Assembly: GCA_003148945.1 (NCBI GenBank)
Contig: QGGY01000002.1
Span: 310,001-374,000 of the forward strand
Reading direction: 5' to 3'
DNA: 64,000 bases
Source: Murimonas intestini
GTDB taxonomy: Bacteria; Bacillota; Clostridia; Lachnospirales; Lachnospiraceae
Shown: positions 33,278-41,916 of the stretch, piece after piece
Position numbering within the stretch: position 1 is the first letter of the stretch
How the letters are laid out: each line of letters opens with the position of its first letter
The notes under the pieces: model-generated
What the model saw: the letters and a program-made list of their open reading frames with translations, nothing else
What the model was told of the DNA's origin: nothing
The model's database searches: none
Position numbers and translations under genes: made by a program

Positions 33278-35680
33278 ATGAATGAACGAGTCAAAAAGAT
33301 GAAGGACAGCCTTCGTATCAGCAAATATCCGCTTTGTATCGAACTGTTCCGGCTGGCTAACGAATCTCTGGATTCAACTGCCGGGGAGCCCATGATTACC
33401 CGCCGCGCCAAACTGCATGAGCATATTCTTGACAATATCACGATCTTTATAGAGGAGGATGACCTGATCTGCGGTTCAGGCGCCAGCAAGCCCTTTGGTA
33501 TGGAGATGCAGTATGAGTATGGGGTATGGACAAAGGATGAAGTAGAAGCTCTGAAAAGTGAGATCTATACGATTGATCCCAAAGATGAAGAAGAACTCTA
33601 CCAGCTGAACGAACGTTTTGCAGGAAATGCATTAAACAGCAACCTTGTTGACGCACTCTCCCAGTCTCTGGGAATGAATGACAGGATGTGGCCTTTTATG
33701 AAATCCGGCGTCATTCTCCCCCCGTGGAAAGACAGGAAAGGCGGCTCCGGAGGAGGATTTGCCATGTCCGGCTACGGCCTCGGCCCCGGCTTCTTCCTTG
33801 TCTGCATTGATTATGAGCGTATATTAAAGGAAGGCGCTAAATCAGTCATTGCTGAAGCTGAGCAGTGCCTGAAAAATCTGCGCTATACTTCCGGGGACAG
33901 CATTGATAAACAAAATTATTGGGAGGCTGTTATCCGTGTCTTCAAGGCATGGGTACGCTTTGCCGGCAGATATGCCGATCTCGCCAGACAGATGGCTGCT
34001 GAAGAGAAAGACGAAGGCCGAAAAAAAGAACTGCTTGAAATGGCCAGAATATGCAGCAAGGTGCCGTATGAGCCGGCTGAGACCTTCCCTGAAGCTATCC
34101 AGTCCTTCTGGTTCACCTTCCTTCTGGCATGTCCGTCGCCCACAACTACAGCCGGAAGATTTGACCAGTATATGTATCCTTACTACCGCCATGATATTGA
34201 TGCCGGCCTGTTGACTGATGATGATGTCCTGGAATATCTGGAGATCATGCGCTGTAAAACCATGAAGATCAACCGTGTATCCGGAAAAGCAAACCGGGCT
34301 AAAAACTCCGGTATGGCTAAATGGTATAACTGGACCATCGGCGGTGTTGATAAGGACGGCAATGATGTGACGAATGAATTATCCTATCTGCTGCTGGAAT
34401 CAGCCAGGGATACACAGCTGCCCCACTTTACAATTACAGTCCGGGTTCATGAAAAAACACCGGAAAAGCTCATGGTCAAGGCTCTGGATGTAGTAAAGAC
34501 AGGTCTTGGCATGCCTGCCTTTTTAAGTGACAAGAGCTACATCAATTTCTTCCTTGAGGGAGGCATGTCCATAGAGGATGCCAGGGATTACTGCGCAACC
34601 GGCTGTGTGGACGGCAATATACCAGCAAAGACAAGAAGCCAGGTTGTAACCTTTTTCATCATAGCCCAGGCCTTTGATGTGTTCATGCACAATGGCTTCT
34701 GCCGTTTTACAGGTGAAAATGTGGGGATCCCCACAGGCGATGTGACTCAGATGAAAACCTTTGAGGAATTTAAGGATGCCTTTTTCGTTCAGTTTGATTA
34801 TCTGATGCATATGGCAGCCGAGCGCAATAATGTAGAACTCATCGCAGAGCGCCGTCTCTTTCCTGACCCGTTCCGTTCCGCTCTGATGAAAAACGGAGTC
34901 TCCTGCGGCAAGGATATGCTGGACCGCCACTTTGATTTTGAAAACGGCAGTCTTCTGGGTGCAGTCGGCGGCGTTAATACAGGTGACTCACTGGCCGCTG
35001 TCAAGACTCTGATATTCGACCAGAAAAAATACACGATGCAGGAGCTTCTCACTGCTCTTGATAATAACTGGGAAGGCTTTGATGAGATGCATTCAGACTT
35101 TATCAATGCTCCAAAATACGGCAACAATGATGATCTGCCCGACCAGCTCGTTTCAGAAGTATATAAGTTTTTTGCTGACACCTGCCACCGCATGGATACT
35201 GCTTATGACGGCAAGGTAACGCCGAATGCCATATCCATATCTGCCCATCAGCCCGGCGGAGCGTGTACAGGAGCTACCCCGGACGGCCGCAGGAGCGGAG
35301 AGATCCTGGCGGATGCCTCTCTGTCCCCGGATCACGGAAAAGACCACAATGGCCCTCTGGCAGTACTCTTAAGCGCCATGAAAGTAGATCAGGACCCGTA
35401 CCAGGGTACACTGCTGAATATGAAGTTCCATCCTTCTGCGCTGAAGACTGCAGATGATGAAAAGAAGCTGGCCTCCATGATCAAGACATATTTGACAAAC
35501 GGCGGCAAACACATCCAGTTTAATGTAGTAAACCGCCAGGAGATGACAGACGCCAAGATCCATCCTGAGGAACATCCTGAACTTGTAGTGCGTGTTGCCG
35601 GATACAGCGCTTATTTCACCCGCCTGAGCGGAGCAATACAGGATGAGGTCATTAACCGTACATCCTTTGAGCAGGTGTAA
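33278..35680 (+). CDS. Glycyl-radical enzyme with Cys-Val-Asp active site
   Basis: An 800-residue glycyl-radical enzyme of the dehydratase/eliminase/decarboxylase group. The C-terminal radical site is VRVAGYSAYF with Gly775; the active-site Cys is Cys443 in CATGCVDGNIPAKTR. It lacks the paired Cys-Cys of pyruvate formate-lyase. In the eliminases and decarboxylases I know (CutC, glycerol and propanediol dehydratases, HypD, IslA, HpdB) the third residue after the Cys is a catalytic Glu (GCVE); here it is Asp445. The start follows AAAGGAGG. The activase is directly downstream (4-base gap), the regulator upstream. Substrate unknown, probably a carboxylate given the permease. Confidence 0.93.
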   Translation: MNERVKKMKDSLRISKYPLCIELFRLANESLDSTAGEPMITRRAKLHEHILDNITIFIEEDDLICGSGASKPFGMEMQYEYGVWTKDEVEALKSEIYTIDPKDEEELYQLNERFAGNALNSNLVDALSQSLGMNDRMWPFMKSGVILPPWKDRKGGSGGGFAMSGYGLGPGFFLVCIDYERILKEGAKSVIAEAEQCLKNLRYTSGDSIDKQNYWEAVIRVFKAWVRFAGRYADLARQMAAEEKDEGRKKELLEMARICSKVPYEPAETFPEAIQSFWFTFLLACPSPTTTAGRFDQYMYPYYRHDIDAGLLTDDDVLEYLEIMRCKTMKINRVSGKANRAKNSGMAKWYNWTIGGVDKDGNDVTNELSYLLLESARDTQLPHFTITVRVHEKTPEKLMVKALDVVKTGLGMPAFLSDKSYINFFLEGGMSIEDARDYCATGCVDGNIPAKTRSQVVTFFIIAQAFDVFMHNGFCRFTGENVGIPTGDVTQMKTFEEFKDAFFVQFDYLMHMAAERNNVELIAERRLFPDPFRSALMKNGVSCGKDMLDRHFDFENGSLLGAVGGVNTGDSLAAVKTLIFDQKKYTMQELLTALDNNWEGFDEMHSDFINAPKYGNNDDLPDQLVSEVYKFFADTCHRMDTAYDGKVTPNAISISAHQPGGACTGATPDGRRSGEILADASLSPDHGKDHNGPLAVLLSAMKVDQDPYQGTLLNMKFHPSALKTADDEKKLASMIKTYLTNGGKHIQFNVVNRQEMTDAKIHPEEHPELVVRVAGYSAYFTRLSGAIQDEVINRTSFEQV

Positions 35681-35684
35681 TATT

Positions 35685-36629
35685 ATGGAGCTGGCAAAAG
35701 AATATCTGCACCTTGCTGCACCTGTATTTAATATACAGACATATTGTATACATGACGGCCCCGGCATCCGTACCACAGTATTTGTCAAGGGATGTCCCTT
35801 GAGATGCCTGTGGTGTGCAAATCCGGAGTCCAATACTTCTTCTCCCCAGCTGCTGACATACCGTGAAAAATGTACAGGCTGCGGCATATGTGCCGCGGCC
35901 TGTCCGCAAAAAGCGATACATATGGAGCTGGAAGATGAAAAGCGCTTTGCCGTCACTGACCGCAGCCTATGCACCTCCTGCGGCGCCTGCACCGGAAAAT
36001 GCCCTTCCCAGGCCCGGGAGATTGCCGGTAAAATGACGACTGTGCAGGAATGCTTAGATAAAATAATGGAGGATAAGCTCTTTTTGGTCAGTTCCGGGGG
36101 CGGAATGACAATAAGCGGAGGCGAGGCATTAAGCCACCCCGACTTTTGTGAAGCGCTGCTTTATGCCTGCCATGAAAATGGCATCAGCACAGCAGTCGAA
36201 TCCTGCAGCTATGGAAGCCGCGATGCCATCGACCGGATATACCGCTTCGTGGATCTGGCTCTGCTGGATATAAAGCACATGGATTCTGCGCAGCATAAGC
36301 GTCTGACCGGCGTGCCTAATGAGCTGATCCTGGAGAATATCCAATATATCTGCCATTCCCTTGGGGTGCCTGTATGCATACGGATTCCGGTAATACCGGG
36401 CTATAATTCAGATGCCTCCAATCTGGAAGCCACGGCAGAATTTGTGAAAAATAAGTTAAAAGCAGACGTCCCGATCCATCTGCTCCCCTATCACCGCCTG
36501 GGTCTGTCCAAATCGGAAAGCCTGGGGCAGCAGGGCGCAGATGACATAGAGGTCCCTGATGACTCTTTTATGGAAAAATGCAGGGCCGTGGTAGAAAGCT
36601 GCGGAGTTTCTGCAAAGATCGGAGGATAA
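35685..36629 (+). CDS. Glycyl-radical enzyme activating enzyme (radical SAM)
   Basis: A 314-residue activase. The radical-SAM CX3CX2C cluster is at Cys37, Cys41 and Cys44 (KGCPLRCLWC). An insert with two further [4Fe-4S] motifs follows (CTGCGICAAACP from Cys63, and CTSCGACTGKCP), as in activases of the dehydratase-type glycyl-radical enzymes rather than of pyruvate formate-lyase. Downstream MTISGGEALSHPDF is the SAM-binding GGE motif. It installs the glycyl radical on Gly775 of the neighbouring enzyme. I chose the ATG at 35685, which follows AGCAGGTG; the earlier frame overlaps the upstream gene. A convergent terminator follows. Confidence 0.95.
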   Translation: MELAKEYLHLAAPVFNIQTYCIHDGPGIRTTVFVKGCPLRCLWCANPESNTSSPQLLTYREKCTGCGICAAACPQKAIHMELEDEKRFAVTDRSLCTSCGACTGKCPSQAREIAGKMTTVQECLDKIMEDKLFLVSSGGGMTISGGEALSHPDFCEALLYACHENGISTAVESCSYGSRDAIDRIYRFVDLALLDIKHMDSAQHKRLTGVPNELILENIQYICHSLGVPVCIRIPVIPGYNSDASNLEATAEFVKNKLKADVPIHLLPYHRLGLSKSESLGQQGADDIEVPDDSFMEKCRAVVESCGVSAKIGG

Positions 36630-36663
36630 ACTGAGACAGCGCAGGTCTGCGCTGCGGTTCCTA

Positions 36664-36697
36664 AAAAGCTCCCGGGAGAGAAAATCCGGGAGCTTTA
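36664..36697. terminator. Bidirectional terminator between activase and GH29 genes
   Basis: Inverted repeat with 11-base arms (36665-36675 and 36686-36696) and a 10-base loop, flanked by A- and T-rich ends. It lies between two convergent genes. Confidence 0.85.
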
Positions 36698-36735
36698 CTA
36701 TATATAGAGCGTAACAGTTTTATATTTTACTGGTA

Positions 36736-38046
36736 CTATTCAAAAACCCTTCCACCATTCAGCTGCGGCAATATACTGAATGAATGATATTCCGGTTCTT
36801 CCTCGAATTCCATATCAAGTACCGCCACACCCGCAACTTTGTCAGGGCTTGTTTTTGGCAGACCATACAACCTGATCCTCTGATTCTTCTCATCATACAC
36901 AAAAGGTATCTCCTCGCCTGTAGACAGAACCTTTACTGACCTGGGGCTGTTAAAATATCCGCCGACTCCCATCTCTCCATTAGAAGGCCAGATATAGTTC
37001 CACAGATAGATATGTCTCCCATCTTCTGACTGGCTTGAAAAGGTAACACCATTTCCACGTGCCGGAAACCCATCTACTATCTTTTTATGAATACCATAGA
37101 CAGCCGCCTCATTCTGTGAGAGCCATTTTCCAGTCTGCCTGAGCGGCTCCCAGGCATCTTCCGGCACGCTTCCATCCGGTGCCGGCCCAATGTTTAAAAG
37201 TAGATTTCCGCCTTCCCTTGTGCAGATGTTCACCATTCTGATAATACGCTGGGCATTATAGGCATATGGCTCTGCCTGTTTTGCATCCAGGTACCCCCAA
37301 CTGATATCGTTGAAAGTCATGCAGGCTTCCCAGTCTCTGGTCTGTGATTCCACAGCTCCCTCCGGTGTGCCAAAGTCTTCCTCCAGCTTACTGCGGTCAT
37401 TAATGATTATATCTGGCTGCAATGCCCGCAGACGTTGGTTACGGGCCAGAGAATCCCAACCCTCCCAGCTTTCCATTGGACTGGAGACATCATACCACAG
37501 CAGATCGATTTTGCCATATTTCGTTAAAAGCTCTGTATTCAGTGCTTCTATATACTCTGTAAAACGCTTTCTGGCTTCTGTGTCAAAGGCACATTTCCAG
37601 CTGTCAGGATGATGCCAGTCCATCAGTGAAGAATAAAATCCTATTTTTAGCCCATATTCATGGCAGGCATCTACAAACTCTTTTACAATATCTCTATGGC
37701 AGCCGTAATTGACGCTGTTAAAGGGATTTGTCTTAGAATCCCACAGTGAAAACCCTTCATGATGCCTCGTGGTCAACACCATATACTTCATACCTGCTTC
37801 TTTTGCCAGCTTTGCCCATTCCCTGCAGCATCCTTCTATAGGCTGAAAAGAGTCCGCCAGTTTTTCATATTCATCCTGCGGGATATTTTCACATGCCTGG
37901 ACCCATTCATTACGCCCCAGTACAGAATACAGTCCAAAATGCACAAACATTCCAAAGCGCGCCTCTCTCCACCACTTCATCCTCGCATCACGGGTATTGG
38001 CAATCTGTACTGCATACTCATTTTTTGATAAAAGCTTCATATCCAT
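36736..38046 (-). CDS. Alpha-L-fucosidase, GH29 family
   Basis: A 436-residue cytoplasmic GH29 enzyme (no signal peptide). The N-terminal catalytic barrel shows KWWREARFGMFVHFGLYS, LTTRHHEGFSLWDSK (His95-His96), and DLLWYDVSS with the probable nucleophile Asp186. A beta-sandwich tail follows. GH29 enzymes release terminal alpha-L-fucose; some members act on related sugars. It is the last gene of a cluster that also encodes a solute-binding protein, two permeases and a kinase, so it probably hydrolyses an imported fucosylated oligosaccharide. The ATG at 38046 sits in AAGGATGGATATG, a close but usable ribosome site. Confidence 0.92.
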   Translation of the reverse strand: MDMKLLSKNEYAVQIANTRDARMKWWREARFGMFVHFGLYSVLGRNEWVQACENIPQDEYEKLADSFQPIEGCCREWAKLAKEAGMKYMVLTTRHHEGFSLWDSKTNPFNSVNYGCHRDIVKEFVDACHEYGLKIGFYSSLMDWHHPDSWKCAFDTEARKRFTEYIEALNTELLTKYGKIDLLWYDVSSPMESWEGWDSLARNQRLRALQPDIIINDRSKLEEDFGTPEGAVESQTRDWEACMTFNDISWGYLDAKQAEPYAYNAQRIIRMVNICTREGGNLLLNIGPAPDGSVPEDAWEPLRQTGKWLSQNEAAVYGIHKKIVDGFPARGNGVTFSSQSEDGRHIYLWNYIWPSNGEMGVGGYFNSPRSVKVLSTGEEIPFVYDEKNQRIRLYGLPKTSPDKVAGVAVLDMEFEEEPEYHSFSILPQLNGGRVFE

Positions 38047-38081
38047 CCTTCAACTTTTCCTCCTTATCGATCTTTTTATAC

Positions 38082-39785
38082 TTACTTCAGGGATTTCAGT
38101 GCTTCCAGTGCCTTTTGGTTTGCTTCTTGATTCCAGCGGTAAAATTCTGTAAATTCCATTTCTTCCAGCTCCTTGTTTCCTGTTTCCCAGTTTTTTTCAA
38201 ACTCCTCGTCTGTCTCAGATAAAATAAGTTTAGCAACAAAATCCAGGCTGTAATTTTCAATTTTACCTTTAATTAACTTTATATCATCTGGCATATCCGG
38301 CATCAATGCCTGCCAGGTGGTGTTAAAGAACTGGATATTACATTTTCCCTCTTCTGCTGCCTTCTGAAAAGCTTCACCCGGATAACTGACCTGATAATAA
38401 TCGCAAAAGCCTTTGTCAACTTCCGTCACACGCTCCTTCATAGCTTTTTCAGAAGTCATAAGGTCAATATAATTCCCGTCTTCATGTTTAGTGTTTGGCG
38501 AGAGCCCTACCAGACTATGGTAAATCCCCACTCCTGTTTCTAACGGATAATTTGGATTATTCAGCCTCTCCTGAATTGTTTCTGAAGTTAATTCTCTCTT
38601 TCCATCTTCCATTGCCCAGTCTATCCCCTCGATACCGTCATAAAATAAATTAGCGCCTTCCAGAGTATATAGATAATTGATAAGCTCCATAGCTTTTTCC
38701 GGATACTTACAATTCTTAGATATCATTAAGACACGGTCACATGAGCCTGCAAGAATGGAACCGTAACCTTCCCATACCACAGGCGCAGAACCTGGAATCA
38801 GAAAATATCCGTCTCCTCCGGCCTGAGGAGCAAGCACCTGATTGTTTTTCCTCTTTGTTTCGTAGTCAGTATACTTCATGGTAAAAGATTCCGGGTCATA
38901 TATTCCTCTCTGATATGCCTGATTATACATTTTGAATGATTCCTTGCACAATACTGCCTCTTCTCCAAACATGGGCTGCAAATTTCCTTCTGCATCAAAG
39001 ATATAGAAGTCACCATTCATATATCCTCTCGAAAAACAATATGGTACGATAAATGGCCATATTCCCCAGTCATTCCAACCACAAAAAGCATATACAGATT
39101 TGCCGTCTTCCGTCTTCGGATGAGCTGTCTGGATTTCTTCCAGCACATCCAAATATTCTTCAGTTGTTTTGAATTCAGGGTATCCTGCTTCCGCATAGAA
39201 ATTCCACGGGACCATAGGACCATAGACATAATTATACTGCGGAGCCACATCGTCCTTTACCAGGTAATTTCCTCCTATCAGCCCATAGAGTGTCCCTTTA
39301 AATTTTTCTGGTGTAATATAATTTTTAGAAAATTCTAAACTGTCCGAAGCATTTTTTATAATATCCTGACCGTACTGTGATACCAGATCATCCAGGGCTA
39401 TAACATGTCCGCCTTCAATATATGTATCAATTTCTGTTGAGTACACTTGTATGATATCCGGTAAATCACCGGCTGCCAGAGAAGTTGCATTAATGCTGTC
39501 ATCTGAATGACTGTAATCTACAAGCACTCCAAACTTGTCTTCCACAGCCTTCATAACCCGGTTATCTTGTATTCCCGGGATTGGATCAGGTGCTGTAATC
39601 CTTACTGTTAATGTGATAAGCTCTTCATCGGAAGAAGGCTCTGCTGCCTCTGAAGTCACGCTTCCAGTTTCCGCCTTTTCCTGAATTTCTGTTTTTCCGC
39701 ACCCTGTCAAAGCTCCAGCTGCCACAGCAACCGTCATAACCAGTGCGCATCCCTTTGTAAAATAGTTTCCTAAATACCTTTTCAT
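38082..39785 (-). CDS. Carbohydrate ABC transporter solute-binding lipoprotein (LplA-type)
   Basis: A 567-residue lipoprotein. The signal peptide ends in a lipobox LTGCGK with the lipid-modified Cys near residue 29, and a Glu/Ser-rich linker follows. The length and features (DIIQVYSTEIDTYIEGGHVIAL, YPEKAMELINYLYTLEGA) are those of the LplA/YtcQ group of large sugar-binding proteins that serve LplBC-type permeases. It captures the oligosaccharide outside the membrane. It lies 99 bases behind the second permease and 35 bases before the fucosidase, in one operon. The substrate is unknown, possibly a fucosylated glycan. Confidence 0.93.
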   Translation of the reverse strand: MKRYLGNYFTKGCALVMTVAVAAGALTGCGKTEIQEKAETGSVTSEAAEPSSDEELITLTVRITAPDPIPGIQDNRVMKAVEDKFGVLVDYSHSDDSINATSLAAGDLPDIIQVYSTEIDTYIEGGHVIALDDLVSQYGQDIIKNASDSLEFSKNYITPEKFKGTLYGLIGGNYLVKDDVAPQYNYVYGPMVPWNFYAEAGYPEFKTTEEYLDVLEEIQTAHPKTEDGKSVYAFCGWNDWGIWPFIVPYCFSRGYMNGDFYIFDAEGNLQPMFGEEAVLCKESFKMYNQAYQRGIYDPESFTMKYTDYETKRKNNQVLAPQAGGDGYFLIPGSAPVVWEGYGSILAGSCDRVLMISKNCKYPEKAMELINYLYTLEGANLFYDGIEGIDWAMEDGKRELTSETIQERLNNPNYPLETGVGIYHSLVGLSPNTKHEDGNYIDLMTSEKAMKERVTEVDKGFCDYYQVSYPGEAFQKAAEEGKCNIQFFNTTWQALMPDMPDDIKLIKGKIENYSLDFVAKLILSETDEEFEKNWETGNKELEEMEFTEFYRWNQEANQKALEALKSLK

Positions 39786-39884
39786 ATTCCTTCTCCTTTT
39801 CTTTTTATTATTCGCAGCTGTCCGGGATAGCTATCCGGCCAGTTACTTTCTTTTTTCTGTATCTTCCAGTACAGGATAACAGTA

Positions 39885-40772
39885 CTAGCCCTTAACTGCC
39901 CCCATCATTATACCTTTTGTAAAATAACGCTGCATGAATGGATACACTATAATAATCGGCAAGATAGTAATTACAGTTATGGCTACCTTCAGTGACATAG
40001 GTGTTGTCATCTGCGAAGCTCTTCCTGCTGCCAGGTCAAGATTGGACATATTCTGGAGAACCGAGGAAGAATTCAGATAATCATACAGTACAAGCTGCAG
40101 AGTCTTAAGTCCCGCTTTCGTGTTGTACAGCTTATTATCAAACCAGGAGTTCCATTGTCCGACCGCTGTAAACAGTGCTATAGTCGCTATGATAGGTTTA
40201 GACAAAGGAAGCACTATTTTCCAGTAAACAGATAAGGTCCCCGCTCCGTCCAGCATAGCTGACTCCCTCAGTGAAGCAGGAAGAGATTCTATATATGTCT
40301 TGATCAGTATTATATAATAGGCTACTGCCAGCCCGGGAATAATATACACCCAAAATGAATTTGTCAGATGCAGCCCTTTAATAACAAGATAGACTGGTAT
40401 CATACCTGCGTTGCAGTACATTGAAAAAATACAAAGCCTGTATATAAAGGAACGGAACCACATCTCCGGTATAGACACCAGATATGCAAAAAAGGAGCAG
40501 GCCAGCACGGTTCCCACTGTGCCAATAAGTGTCCTCAAAACAGATATAAATATAGCATGGGGAATGTCATTAAGTTTAAACAACGTGATGTAAGACTGCA
40601 GGCTGAAGCCTTTAGGCAGGAGAGAAATCCCCTGTTCTGCCAGCTTAGCATCACTGATAGAATATATAAATACATAATAAAATGGGAAAATACAAAGTAT
40701 TGTAATAATGCCTATAATCAGATAATTAAATATATCAAATACCCAGTCCTGCCTTTTTTTCTTTTTCTTCAT
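39885..40772 (-). CDS. Carbohydrate ABC transporter permease, LplC-type
   Basis: A 295-residue membrane protein with six hydrophobic segments. The EAA loop reads RESAMLDGAGTLSVYWKIVLP, and the C-terminus YPFMQRYFTKGIMMGAVKG is the hallmark of the LplC/YtcP branch of the CUT1 family. It forms the channel with the LplB-type permease encoded just upstream (17-base gap). No ATPase is encoded in the operon, so a shared ATPase elsewhere is expected. Confidence 0.93.
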   Translation of the reverse strand: MKKKKKRQDWVFDIFNYLIIGIITILCIFPFYYVFIYSISDAKLAEQGISLLPKGFSLQSYITLFKLNDIPHAIFISVLRTLIGTVGTVLACSFFAYLVSIPEMWFRSFIYRLCIFSMYCNAGMIPVYLVIKGLHLTNSFWVYIIPGLAVAYYIILIKTYIESLPASLRESAMLDGAGTLSVYWKIVLPLSKPIIATIALFTAVGQWNSWFDNKLYNTKAGLKTLQLVLYDYLNSSSVLQNMSNLDLAAGRASQMTTPMSLKVAITVITILPIIIVYPFMQRYFTKGIMMGAVKG

Positions 40773-40789
40773 TTAGCGACTCTCCTCTC

Positions 40790-41716
40790 TTAGAAAATTG
40801 ATTCCTTTCGTATTTTCTTGGACATCCAATTGGCTCCTACCAGTAATAACACACTGATTAAACTTTTAGACATGCCTACGACAGTAGAATACGAATACAG
40901 ATTCTGTCCTATTCCAAGATTATAAACATACACATCCAGCACATTGAGTTTCGAAGACACCATTGGGTTGGAAAATGCAAAGTATTGATCAAAACCATTA
41001 CTCAGAATATTACTGATACTCAGCAGCAGCAATACGAAATATGTAGGCAGCAATCCAGGTAATGTAATATGTCTTATTTCAGCCAGCCGGCCCGCACCGT
41101 CCACTCTGGCCGCGTCGTACAGTTCCTGGCTTATTCCTGCTACTGCCGCAATATAAATGATTGCCGACCACCCCAGGTTCTTCCACATGCTCAACGCCGT
41201 CTGGAACCACCATGCAATTTTTTCGTTTCCTAAAACATTCACTCCTGTATTCAGTATCCCTATTTTTGTCAGCAGATTATTTACTATCCCTTCATTAGAG
41301 AAAATGGCGAATGCAATTCCATAAACAATAATCCAACTTACAAAGTTTGGAAGAGTAGTTGCCGTCTGCACGAACTTCCTGACTTTATTGCTCCGGATCT
41401 CATTAAGCATAATGGCAAATATCATAGGCACCCAGGAAAAAAGCAGGTTCAATCCGCTGAGTACTAACGTATTGCGAAGAACGATACTAGTCTGCCTCCA
41501 GTCTTTAAAGATCTCCATAAAATATTTCAATCCCACAAACTCACAATCCAGCAGATTTAGTCCAGGTTTATAATTAAAGAAACCGATAATCCATCCTGCC
41601 AGTGGCAGATAGGAAAATACTATGAAAAAAAGTACAAAGGGCAGAGAAAGTAAAAAAGGTGTTCTCCCGCGTTTTGTCAGCCCTCCAGTTTTTTTACCGC
41701 TGATTTTCTGATACAT
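40790..41716 (-). CDS. Carbohydrate ABC transporter permease, LplB-type
   Basis: About 308 residues, six hydrophobic segments (the first is TPFLLSLPFVLFFIVFSYLP) and the EAA loop QELYDAARVDGAGRLAEIRH. This is the LplB/YtcP-partner permease of large sugar importers. I chose the ATG at 41716 because AAGGAGG lies at correct distance; a longer frame to 41944 runs into the preceding kinase region and carries no family sequence. A 200-base gap upstream probably holds its promoter, likely controlled by the YesM/YesN pair next door. Confidence 0.9.
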   Translation of the reverse strand: MYQKISGKKTGGLTKRGRTPFLLSLPFVLFFIVFSYLPLAGWIIGFFNYKPGLNLLDCEFVGLKYFMEIFKDWRQTSIVLRNTLVLSGLNLLFSWVPMIFAIMLNEIRSNKVRKFVQTATTLPNFVSWIIVYGIAFAIFSNEGIVNNLLTKIGILNTGVNVLGNEKIAWWFQTALSMWKNLGWSAIIYIAAVAGISQELYDAARVDGAGRLAEIRHITLPGLLPTYFVLLLLSISNILSNGFDQYFAFSNPMVSSKLNVLDVYVYNLGIGQNLYSYSTVVGMSKSLISVLLLVGANWMSKKIRKESIF

Positions 41717-41916
41717 TTTCATATCCTCCTTCCATCTGCTATAGATTATATCAGCGTTTCCCCCTATATTGAATGAATACACCCACTTATGTTTGGACAT
41801 TTCAAACTGACAAGCATGGATTTTTTTCATATTATATGTACATTTTTCACATATCCTTTGAATCATTAATCTCATCGGGAATAAGTTACTAATAAAGTGA
41901 AAAGGACACAGCAGCT

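Noticed and set aside
33278-35680. Pyruvate formate-lyase (pflB)
   Set aside because: The Cys-Cys pair of PFL is missing; a single Cys443 in GCVD and an activase with extra clusters place it in the dehydratase-type group.
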